Source of the DNA: Nitrososphaerota archaeon
GTDB lineage: Archaea > Thermoproteota > Nitrososphaeria > Nitrososphaerales > Gagatemarchaeaceae
DNA length: 62,305 nt
Direction of reading: 5' to 3'
Assembly: GCA_029785615.1 (NCBI GenBank)
Contig: JAFLZH010000006.1
Coordinates: forward strand, 1 to 62,305
Part shown: piece by piece, positions 31,698 to 39,543 of the stretch
How the letters are laid out: every line of letters begins with the position of its first letter
Numbering within the stretch: position 1 is the stretch's first letter
The notes under the pieces: model-generated
Seen by the model: only the letters and a program-made list of their open reading frames with translations
What the model was told of the DNA's origin: nothing
The model's database searches: none
Position numbers and translations under genes: made by a program

Positions 31698-33527
31698 TCA
31701 GGTGGGCTCCGACTTCGAAAGCATGTCCATCGACCTCTCGTACGCCCTGATGACGTCGGTCCTGGTGACTATCCCGACCAGCCTCCCTGAGTCCTTGGAG
31801 ATCACCGGAAGGCGCCCGATGCCATGGTTGGTCATAGTCTCAAGGGCGACGAAGAGGTTGTCGTCCAGGTGGGCGACAAGGACGCTCTGGGTCATCACGT
31901 CCCTCAGCGGCGTGGCGGCTGCCTTCTCTCGTGGGATCCTCAGCAGGTCGCTCACCGTCACAATCCCGACCAGCTTCTCTCCGTCCACGATGGGGATCCC
32001 ACGGTGACCCTTCTCGACCACCATCTGATAGGCGGCGTCGACGGAGTCGCCCGGCGAGAGGGTGATGACGGACCGGTTCATGGCGTCGGAGACGAATATC
32101 TTGGTGAGCAGCGGCACGTTGTACTCCCCCCTGTGGGCGGGCGAGTCGGAGCGCTTGGAGACCTGGCTCCTGTAGATGGTGTACTTGGGGGTGGTCACGA
32201 AGTACGCGGCCACGACCGCGACCATGGACGGGGCAAGGAGGTTCAGCGACCCCGTCATCTCGCTGACCATGAGCATTACAGCGATGGGGGTGCGCCCGAC
32301 CCCGCCGAACAGGGCCATCATGCCGACCACGACCAGGGGGGCGGGGATAGGGATCCACCCTGGGAGGAGGGCGTTGACCACCATCCAGAAAGCGGCGCCG
32401 ACGAAACCTCCTATCACGAGGGACGGAGCGAACACCCCCGCGCTCCCGCCCGAGCCGACTGTGAACGCCGTGGCCACGATCTTCAGCAGGACAACGGCCA
32501 CCAAGAACACCAAGAGGGGGATGGCGAGGTGAGTGAAGTTCTCCTGCGCCAACCCGGTGACACCGCTCCCATCGATCAGTATCTGGACGAACCCGTATCC
32601 CAGACCCACCACCTGGGGGAAGAATACGCCGATGGCGCCCGCGACCGCGGCGCCTACCATTGGCCTGAGATACTTCGTGAGCGGCAGGCGGGCGAACAGG
32701 CTCTTCACCGAGTAGAAGGTCGCCGTGTGGAGCCTCCCCACCAGCCCGCAGACGATGCCCAGGGCGGCGTAGATCAGCAGGCCCCTGGGGTCGGTGAAGT
32801 TGTAGGCCAGCCCGCTCCCGAAGATGGGGGTGAACCCCGTGTAAGACGCGAAGATGATGTATCCTATGGGGGAGGCGATGAAGGAGGGTATCAGGGCTTC
32901 AACTTCGAAGTCGCCGCCGCTGTAGAGTATCTCTCCCGAGAGTATGGCGCCGCCGAAGGGGGACTTGAAAATGGACCCGATCCCCGCTCCGATTCCCACC
33001 GCGACAGCTATGCGCCTGTCCTTGACCGGCAGCTTCAGGACGTCGCCGATGAAAGACCCGAAGCCTGCGGCTATCTGGGCGGTCGGCCCTTCCCTCCCCC
33101 CGCTCCCTCCGGAGCCTATTGTGAACGCTGACGCCACCGCCTTGACCAGGGGGATCCTCCGGCGTATCTTCCCATCGTGCCGATGGAAGGCAGCGATGGC
33201 CTCGTCCGTCCCGTGCCCCTCGGCTTCGGGGGCGAAGCGATAGACCAGGAAACCAGCGATGAGCCCTCCGATTATCGTCGCGACTGGTATGAGCAGGTAG
33301 TCTGGGTGGACGGAGACCGGGGCCGCCCCTTCGCCTGCGGGGTTGGGAGGGAAGAACCCCGTTATCCCGCCCAGCAGGTAGTTGCTCACGCCTTCGATTG
33401 CGAGGTAGAATCCGACCGCCCCCGCCCCGGCTATGACGCCGATGAGCAGGCCCACCGTCACCCACTTCGCGAGGTAACCCTGCTGGATGACGCGATTCAC
33501 CCGCGACATCAATGTCGAACTGCTCAA
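31698..33527 (-). CDS. ClC-family chloride channel or transporter with C-terminal CBS domains
   Basis: A 609-residue membrane protein. The ClC selectivity motif GSGGSGGREGP is near residue 145 and contains the gating glutamate, so proton-coupled exchange is plausible. A second signature GSGGSAGVFAPSL follows near residue 360. Two CBS domains occupy about residues 475-595 and probably bind adenine nucleotides. TTG 33527 or ATG 33509 may be the start. The gene reads toward the SDR gene and away from the Bat-like regulator. Confidence 0.93.
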   Translation of the reverse strand: MSSSTLMSRVNRVIQQGYLAKWVTVGLLIGVIAGAGAVGFYLAIEGVSNYLLGGITGFFPPNPAGEGAAPVSVHPDYLLIPVATIIGGLIAGFLVYRFAPEAEGHGTDEAIAAFHRHDGKIRRRIPLVKAVASAFTIGSGGSGGREGPTAQIAAGFGSFIGDVLKLPVKDRRIAVAVGIGAGIGSIFKSPFGGAILSGEILYSGGDFEVEALIPSFIASPIGYIIFASYTGFTPIFGSGLAYNFTDPRGLLIYAALGIVCGLVGRLHTATFYSVKSLFARLPLTKYLRPMVGAAVAGAIGVFFPQVVGLGYGFVQILIDGSGVTGLAQENFTHLAIPLLVFLVAVVLLKIVATAFTVGSGGSAGVFAPSLVIGGFVGAAFWMVVNALLPGWIPIPAPLVVVGMMALFGGVGRTPIAVMLMVSEMTGSLNLLAPSMVAVVAAYFVTTPKYTIYRSQVSKRSDSPAHRGEYNVPLLTKIFVSDAMNRSVITLSPGDSVDAAYQMVVEKGHRGIPIVDGEKLVGIVTVSDLLRIPREKAAATPLRDVMTQSVLVAHLDDNLFVALETMTNHGIGRLPVISKDSGRLVGIVTRTDVIRAYERSMDMLSKSEPT

Positions 33528-33633
33528 AATCCGAGGACTCAGCTGCGGGGGGACGCTTCAAAAGAGTTCGCATGTCCGGCGCACCCTTCCGCGCACTGAA
33601 GGGGAACCGCGCCCTAGGCTCTGGCCCTTCCTT

Positions 33634-34278
33634 CTATTCTTCCTGGAACGGGACGCTCAGGGCGTTGGCCATAATCCTGCGCTCGGCGCTCCTCAGGATC
33701 TCGCTGAGCGTCGAGGGCTTGACGCCGACCAGCCCGCTCAGGCCAGTGAGGCTGATCTTCCTCGGGAATTCGAAGTACCCCTGAGCTACGGCAGTCGACA
33801 TTATCTCCTTCTGCCTGTCGGTAAGGGTGGCCTTTCTTTCGAGGGGCGCGACATCCTCGATCTTAGCATCCACCCCTTCCTTTTCGAGTTTCGACAACAC
33901 CTGCCTGAAATCCCCGGTCTTCCTCACTATGAACTTCCACGATGCGGGCTGAGCATCGGTGTTGAGGGGACACTCGAGGCAGACGATGGCTGCGTCGTTC
34001 GACGCCCTGCATGTCACCGGCCTGGAGAGCACGACCAGGAGCGGGACCGAATCTCCCTCCACCTCCCCCTCGACCGCCTGCCTGACTCCCTCCGTCCTGC
34101 GGATCTCTGCCACCGCGGCGCGGACGCTCTTGGGCCTTCCCCTGAGTTCGAGGAGGAGCGACATCCCGGTCTTGTTGAACGGTTTGCAGTCTACGATGCC
34201 GAGTTTTACGCCGTTAGCTCTTGCTATGCCCTGCAGCTTGTTCTCAGCCTTCACCTGCAGCGTCACCTGTCTCAGCAT
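33634..34278 (-). CDS. Bat-type helix-turn-helix regulator
   Basis: A 214-residue protein. The C-terminal HTH_10 is typical of bacterio-opsin activator-like proteins (LTDRQKEIMSTAVAQGYFEFPRKISLTGL, then STLSEILRSAERRI). The N-terminal 150 residues have three cysteines and may sense a ligand or redox change. ATG 34278 lies about 30 bases after TTAAATATCC, so a leaderless transcript is expected. The target is unknown; the neighbouring ClC gene is one candidate. Confidence 0.85.
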   Translation of the reverse strand: MLRQVTLQVKAENKLQGIARANGVKLGIVDCKPFNKTGMSLLLELRGRPKSVRAAVAEIRRTEGVRQAVEGEVEGDSVPLLVVLSRPVTCRASNDAAIVCLECPLNTDAQPASWKFIVRKTGDFRQVLSKLEKEGVDAKIEDVAPLERKATLTDRQKEIMSTAVAQGYFEFPRKISLTGLSGLVGVKPSTLSEILRSAERRIMANALSVPFQEE

Positions 34279-34553
34279 GGCCGCACGGGTTAGGGTATGG
34301 GGGGGATATTTAACGCAGAAAGACGATTCTCAGAACTGGAAATCGCACCCTATGAAGGCGCTCCCTAACAGCTTAGGTGACCTGATCGACGCCTGGGGGC
34401 CCCTCGAGCGCCTTGCTTCGCGGGCAATGCAGTCCGCCCCTGAAGAAACGCGCTTCTGGACCTTCCCAGGACGGCTCCGGGAGAAGAGGCGCGGCCCGGG
34501 GAGCGCCAGCCCATGGACCTGTCACCAGACGAGCATGGAATCTGGCAGCGGGG

Positions 34554-35168
34554 CTAGTTGGTGACTCTCGCGATGGGCGCCGGCGACCCCGGGCCGTGCA
34601 TCCCGACAGCGGCCTTCCGCTCTTCCGATCTGGCGGCATGTTCCTCCCCCGCCCTCCTGGCCGCCTCGTACACCGAAAGGACTTCGAAGAAGACCCTGTG
34701 CGAGGTGAGCAGCCTGAGCCCGAAACCCCATTCTCCACACGCCGCCCTCACCTCCTCCACGTCCATGGCTCCGTTGACGAGGAAGACCACCTTCCCGTCC
34801 CCCTTCACGACGCGGAAGGCCTCCGATAGGAACGCTCTGGGCACCTCCAGCCGCCTCCCGCCCTCGACGGCTACGTCCCCAGTCTCGTCTCCTTCTAGGT
34901 ATGGAGGGTTGAACGTCACCAGGTCGAAGGATCCGCTGCGCAGGCATGCGGCCCGGTCTGCGAGGACGAAGTCTGACTTCTCCCTCCAGTCTGCCATAGA
35001 AGGCCTTACTACGTCTGTGCCTACCACGATCTCGAATCCCTTCGCCAGCGCGATGAGGTTCCCTCCGTTCCCCGCGCCTATCTCCAGGCAGCTCTTTCCC
35101 GAGTAGCCGACCAGAGCCGCCCTCAGGAGGGCAGAGTCCTCTGAAGCGAGATAGGGCCCCTCGCTCAT
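34554..35168 (-). CDS. HemK2/MTQ2-like N-methyltransferase
   Basis: Class I SAM-dependent methyltransferase of 204 residues with motif I EIGAGNGGN, a following GTDVV and the NPPY motif used for glutamine methylation. Length and N-terminus (GPYLASEDSALL) suit the archaeal HemK2 group, expected to methylate the GGQ glutamine of release factor aRF1 with Trm112. ATG 35168 overlaps the stop of the 87-residue gene (ATGA), so both are coupled. Frames upstream of this ATG are not coding in this frame. Confidence 0.8.
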   Translation of the reverse strand: MSEGPYLASEDSALLRAALVGYSGKSCLEIGAGNGGNLIALAKGFEIVVGTDVVRPSMADWREKSDFVLADRAACLRSGSFDLVTFNPPYLEGDETGDVAVEGGRRLEVPRAFLSEAFRVVKGDGKVVFLVNGAMDVEEVRAACGEWGFGLRLLTSHRVFFEVLSVYEAARRAGEEHAARSEERKAAVGMHGPGSPAPIARVTN

Positions 35169-35428
35169 TCGGTCAGTCCGTCGGCCTTGAAGGACTTGTA
35201 CTCGTCGGGGGTGAGCACCTGGGTAATGTTCTGGGTGGTGTAGAAGTACGCCGGCGTCCCATCCGGCGACGTGGCGAGGCTGTTGTCCGGGTTCTGGAGC
35301 CTGTACACCTTCACCATGGCTGGCTTTATCCCGAGCACAGTTCCGTCGTCCAAGGCGTAGTAGCTGAACCTCTCCTGCAGCGGTTTGAACCCAACGAGCT
35401 TGCCCTTTGGTTGCGGCGAAGGTATCAT
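35165..35428 (-). CDS. Small hypothetical protein upstream of HemK2-like gene
   Basis: An 87-residue protein with Tyr- and Phe-rich strands (ERFSYYALDDGTVLGIKP, PAYFYTT) and an acidic C-terminus. Start ATG 35428 lies about 26 bases after TTTTAACG, so the transcript is probably leaderless. Its ATGA overlap with the methyltransferase implies joint translation. I do not recognise a family. It may be a partner of the methyltransferase, but nothing proves that. Confidence 0.7.
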   Translation of the reverse strand: MIPSPQPKGKLVGFKPLQERFSYYALDDGTVLGIKPAMVKVYRLQNPDNSLATSPDGTPAYFYTTQNITQVLTPDEYKSFKADGLTE

Positions 35429-35437
35429 AGGTTGCCT

Positions 35438-36160
35438 TCACCCGGGGGCGTTAAAAGGTGCACTGGCCACCAGCTTCTGGACCCCTGAGCTGTACTGGGC
35501 CGCCTTCTTCGGCGCCTCAGCGACGTCCGCCGGGACCCCGAGCCGGACCGCCGCCCTCCTCAGGACCGCCTTCCTGACTCCGCCCATCAGCTTGTAGGAC
35601 ATCGGGATGGACGCGGCATAGCCAGCGAGCTCTTCGAAGGGGATCCTGGGTTCGACCCACCTGGAGCACGCCTTCACGTCCCTAACCCTCCCCCTGATGG
35701 AGTACTGCTTCAGGTCCGCATCCATCATGGATCTTGCAGCCTCCGGGCCACCTTCGCCCATCGCTGCCGCGTACTTCGCGTAGCCCCCGAACAGCTCGTC
35801 AGCGAGCTGGCCGAGGAGGATAACGCGAGCCCCGGCATCCCTCGCGGTCCTGGAGACGGCTGAGTACAGGCACCAGAGGCTCCTGTCCATCAGGGTAGCC
35901 TCGAACGGGAGGTCGACTCCGGCAAGCTCTGCCGCCACGACTTCGGGGGTGAGCCGAGTAGTCACCAGGTCGACGCCCAGGGAGTCCGCCGCCCCGCGGG
36001 CGCGGAGCGCGTCCCCGGAGCCGTCAGCGCTTCCGGTGCACGCGATCACCCGAGCCTCCGCCGCGGCGCACTTCGCCACGACCGAGCTGTCCAGCCCTCC
36101 TGAGAATGCGACCGCCACGGTTTCCTCGACCCCGACGGCCTTTGCCACCGCGGCCCTCAC
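35438..36160 (-). CDS. Asparagine synthase-like ATP pyrophosphatase (synthetase domain only)
   Basis: Contains the PP-loop FSGGLDSS near the N-terminus and AELFGGY-like LADELFGGYAKY, which define the asparagine synthase C-terminal domain. There is no glutaminase domain. The product is unknown and could be a tRNA- or cofactor-modifying enzyme. GTG 36160 is the first standard start, but the frame runs upstream as LDQAADELASRVR and includes a CTG (36208) overlapping the Hel308 stop as CTGA. That would add 16 residues and couple both genes. Confidence 0.75.
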   Translation of the reverse strand: MRAAVAKAVGVEETVAVAFSGGLDSSVVAKCAAAEARVIACTGSADGSGDALRARGAADSLGVDLVTTRLTPEVVAAELAGVDLPFEATLMDRSLWCLYSAVSRTARDAGARVILLGQLADELFGGYAKYAAAMGEGGPEAARSMMDADLKQYSIRGRVRDVKACSRWVEPRIPFEELAGYAASIPMSYKLMGGVRKAVLRRAAVRLGVPADVAEAPKKAAQYSSGVQKLVASAPFNAPG

Positions 36161-36204
36161 GCGGCTCGCGAGCTCGTCGGCGGCTTGGTCGAGGCCGCCC
36201 AGGC

Positions 36205-39200
36205 TCAGTGCCTCTTCACCTGTTCCTTGATCTTCCTCGCGACCGACGCCCCCACCTTGTCCACCATGGCAAGCTTCTCGGCGGGCGCCTCCTTCAGATC
36301 CTCGAGCGTCCTGAACCCGGCCGAGTACAGGGCGCGCGCCCTCACCCTCCCGACCCCGCTGAGGGCCGTGAGTTCGACGAGCTCCTCCCCGACGCCGCTC
36401 GCCACCCTCCTCCTCAGCAGGTCCGCCTGCCTCACCATGTCCGGCATCTTGAACAGCTTGCAGAGCTCCCCCAGCGCATGAAGAAGCCAGTCCGCGTTGT
36501 CAACCGCCCTGTGCATGTCCCCCGGCTCCACCCCAAGCCTGCTGAGCAGCTGTTCCTCCCTCCACTCGTCTATCCAACCGTGCAGCGCCATGACGCTCCT
36601 CACATCCTGCAGGGCCCTGTCGTAGTCCGAGAACTCCTTCGTCGTGTGCCTCTCCAGCATCTCCGCCGCGTGCTCCTCCATGAACGCCATGGCATCTTCG
36701 TAGTCTTTGCTCCTCAGCGGGAACTTCGGCTCGAAGTCCGGCGCCGAGGCGACCAGGTGCAGCAGCCCTGCGGTGTAGTCCCTGCCGGGCTCAGCACGCT
36801 TTACTGCGTTCCGGAACATGACGGCCGTGACCGGGTCGACGTAGAGGACAGAGACCCTCGTCCCAAAATCAGTCGCGTAGAACAGCCCCCCGTGGGACTC
36901 GAGCAGCCTTTCTGACAGGAGGTAGCCCAGGGCCTTCTCGGTCAGCCTCGAGACCTCCGCCTGGCCCGCCTGCCTGGCCAGCAGCGTCTCCCTGAACAGG
37001 CTGTCCAGGTCCCCCTTCGAGAGGCCCCTCCCCGTGGCTATCGTTGCCAGGGTGTGCGACCGCATCGCCGCCTCGTTAGACAGCCTGGACTTGATCGGCT
37101 CCGGGGGCTCTTTCGTATAGTGCTCGAGGAAGTCCGCGGCGGGCTGAGAGGGGGGTGGGACCATCACCGTCTCGCCATGGTCGTCGTACTGCGGCCTCCC
37201 CGCCCTGCCGGCCATCTGCCGGTACTCCAGGACCGAGATCTCCGCGTTCCCTCCCCTCTCGGCGTCGTAGCGCGTCATATCGGCTATCACCACCCGCCGT
37301 GCGGGGAGGTTGACCCCTGCGGCGAGGGTCGGGGTGGCGGCCAGGAGCTTGATCGCCCTGGCCCGGTAGTATTCCTCCACTATCCTCCTGTGCTCGGGCT
37401 CGAGCCCGGCGTGGTGGAAGGCAGACCCCTTCGCCACCACCTCCGCGAGGAGCCTGCCGAGGCTGGTCTCTTCCCCCGAGCCCAGGATCCTCCGCGAGGC
37501 CTCGGACGTCGCCTTCTTCTCCTCGGGTGTCAGGCGACTCTGGGTCACCTCCGCGGCCCTGGTGGCCAGGCTCACCGCCCTCCTCCTGGTGCTGGCGAAG
37601 ATCAGCGCCTGGCCGCCCCCCTTCACGGTGTCCATGGCGACGTCGATGGGGGAGCCGTAGGTCGACCTCGGGATCTGGATCTCTTCGCCGCCGGAGAAAA
37701 CGACCCTCCCGTAGTCGTAGACCCCCTCCTTGAGCGGGACCGGCCGCCAGTCAAGCTCCACCGGGACGGCGTGCAGCCACTCCGCGATCGACTTCGCGTT
37801 GCTGATTGTCGCAGAAAGTGCCAGGAGCTGCGCGTTCAGGCCGAGGTGGATGACCTTCGTGAGGATCATCTCGAGGGTCGGTCCTCTCCTGTCGTTCCCC
37901 GCCAGGTGCACTTCGTCCGCGACGAAGAGCCCCACAGAGTTGACCCAGGACACCCTGTGCCTCATCACCGAGTCGAACCTCTCGTTGGTCAGGACGATGA
38001 TGTCCGCCCTGCCGAGAGATTCGCCGCTCGAGTCGTAGTCGCCGGTCGAGATGGCCGTCCGTATCCCGAACTTCGTCAGCTCCGAGAACTCGGAGTACTT
38101 CTCCGAGGCAAGCGCCCTCAGAGGCGCCAGGTACACCACCTTCTTCCTCTCCACCTTCGTCCTGAGGTAGGCCGACATCAGGGCGAGGAGGGTCTTTCCA
38201 GAATTGCCGCACCAGAATGCTTTTCCATTTCTTCGGACATAGAGGAGGTGATATTTCGGAAGGGTAAGGCAGTAGACGGTTTCTCCTACAGTTCTTTCTA
38301 TGACCGGCTTGCTCGGCTTCCTCGGGTCGACACCATGTTCCGAGCATCTCCTGCCGGGCACTTCGTAAAATGGATGTTTGGAGACGATTGTATGTCCGTC
38401 CGGCATCTCATGGGATTTCGCGAGTCCCCTGTTCCTCACCGAACTGCTGGTCCCTGACTTGAGCAGAAGCTCCTGGATATCGTCTGCGAGCTTCTTTGAG
38501 GTTGTTCCGAAGACTGGGCTTGTGCCATCTCTTCCACGATTCCCGTCACCCAATCTATAGGAATGGAGGAAGATCTCGATCTGGTCGGGGGGCAGCTCTT
38601 TGACGTATTCAGGGACGTACTTCTCGTATGCAAGGCCAAAGCGCAAGAGATACGACCCCAACTGAGGGTTGTAGATGCTAAAGTGAAGATGATTCTTGCT
38701 TCCCGTCTTGTGAACCGCGCCGACGCCTAATCTTTCCATGGCTTCTCGGACCAGTGCCGGATTCTTGACTTGACACAATGTCACTTCATAGGAGCCGCCT
38801 CTCCGCTTTGTGTTCCCTTCAGCCATGTACCATCCCAAAAAGTTCAACCAGTCTTCTGCCCTCACTTTGATGCCGGGCAAGACGTTTCCGGCATGATGCT
38901 TGCCCTTCCTCCTTGCCCTAAACGGAGGAATGAGAAATTGGGACTTGCGCTTCCCAGTCCAGATGCCGCCCGACTTGAATCTCCACGTGCTGGTGATTCC
39001 TATGGCGGGCTTGAGACTGTAACTGGCCGGCGGATGGATTGAACGGGCACGGTCCGGCGTTCTTCGCATGTCGTTCATGCTGCATGCGAACATGTTATGG
39101 TTCTCAGTGACCCTGAAGTCAATCTCCTTTCCTTTCACAGAGACCATTCTGCCGGTGTATTCTTGCTCAACCTTTCCCACTGCCTTGACGTATTCCATCT

Positions 39201-39444
39201 TGAAGGTGAGCGGGTTCATCGAGAGGACGATTTCGTCTGAAACCGTGTCTTCGAAGAGCTTCCAACCATTTTTTGTCAACACTTCCGTTTGCGCGTCGTA
39301 GCAAGCCGTGGGCGCCGACACAACCAGGCTCTTCCCATCGAGCAGCCCCGCAAGGACCGCCTGCTCCTGGGGCGGGTAGAGCTCGGTGATGCCCTTGTCC
39401 TTCATGTACCGGGCCAGCTCGTCGGGGATCTTGACCTCATCCAC
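36205..39444 (-). CDS. hel308: Hel308 DNA helicase interrupted by an intein
   Basis: Superfamily 2 helicase that unwinds lagging-strand forks and recombination intermediates. The precursor is 1079 residues; without the intein it is 712, the normal length. Walker A SAPTASGKT is split between Ala47 and the Ser after the intein. Motif II is ADEVHLA and motif VI QMAGRAGRPQYD. The C-terminal HhH-like region (LTALSGVGRVRARALYSAG) is also visible. GTG 39444 is the start. The gene directly precedes the asparagine-synthase-like gene and follows mcm in the same direction. Confidence 0.95.
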   Translation of the reverse strand: MDEVKIPDELARYMKDKGITELYPPQEQAVLAGLLDGKSLVVSAPTACYDAQTEVLTKNGWKLFEDTVSDEIVLSMNPLTFKMEYVKAVGKVEQEYTGRMVSVKGKEIDFRVTENHNMFACSMNDMRRTPDRARSIHPPASYSLKPAIGITSTWRFKSGGIWTGKRKSQFLIPPFRARRKGKHHAGNVLPGIKVRAEDWLNFLGWYMAEGNTKRRGGSYEVTLCQVKNPALVREAMERLGVGAVHKTGSKNHLHFSIYNPQLGSYLLRFGLAYEKYVPEYVKELPPDQIEIFLHSYRLGDGNRGRDGTSPVFGTTSKKLADDIQELLLKSGTSSSVRNRGLAKSHEMPDGHTIVSKHPFYEVPGRRCSEHGVDPRKPSKPVIERTVGETVYCLTLPKYHLLYVRRNGKAFWCGNSGKTLLALMSAYLRTKVERKKVVYLAPLRALASEKYSEFSELTKFGIRTAISTGDYDSSGESLGRADIIVLTNERFDSVMRHRVSWVNSVGLFVADEVHLAGNDRRGPTLEMILTKVIHLGLNAQLLALSATISNAKSIAEWLHAVPVELDWRPVPLKEGVYDYGRVVFSGGEEIQIPRSTYGSPIDVAMDTVKGGGQALIFASTRRRAVSLATRAAEVTQSRLTPEEKKATSEASRRILGSGEETSLGRLLAEVVAKGSAFHHAGLEPEHRRIVEEYYRARAIKLLAATPTLAAGVNLPARRVVIADMTRYDAERGGNAEISVLEYRQMAGRAGRPQYDDHGETVMVPPPSQPAADFLEHYTKEPPEPIKSRLSNEAAMRSHTLATIATGRGLSKGDLDSLFRETLLARQAGQAEVSRLTEKALGYLLSERLLESHGGLFYATDFGTRVSVLYVDPVTAVMFRNAVKRAEPGRDYTAGLLHLVASAPDFEPKFPLRSKDYEDAMAFMEEHAAEMLERHTTKEFSDYDRALQDVRSVMALHGWIDEWREEQLLSRLGVEPGDMHRAVDNADWLLHALGELCKLFKMPDMVRQADLLRRRVASGVGEELVELTALSGVGRVRARALYSAGFRTLEDLKEAPAEKLAMVDKVGASVARKIKEQVKRH
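38203..39303 (-). mobile_element. Intein with LAGLIDADG endonuclease in Hel308 Walker A
   Basis: Codons 48-414 of the host gene, 367 residues. It starts with Cys48 and ends FWCGN, followed by Ser. TENHNMFAC matches splicing block B. Two endonuclease-type motifs, LGWYMAEGN and LHSYRLGDGN, are visible. The penultimate residue is Gly rather than the more common His, a variant found in some inteins that can still splice. Its local base composition is less GC-rich than the surrounding helicase. Confidence 0.92.
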
Positions 39445-39543
39445 CTTCAGGGACCGCCACCAGCCTTCTAGCCGGGGGGCGCGGTGGAACCCCGCCCCAT
39501 GACTTCTATCTTCGACCGGTCTCCCGCGCTCATCTCTCCCATC

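Noticed and set aside
31824-33131. 435-codon plus-strand frame opposite the ClC gene
   Set aside because: His- and Asp-rich antisense shadow with no motif.
37054-38457. 467-codon plus-strand frame opposite hel308
   Set aside because: Antisense shadow crossing the intein boundary; composition changes exactly where the intein begins.
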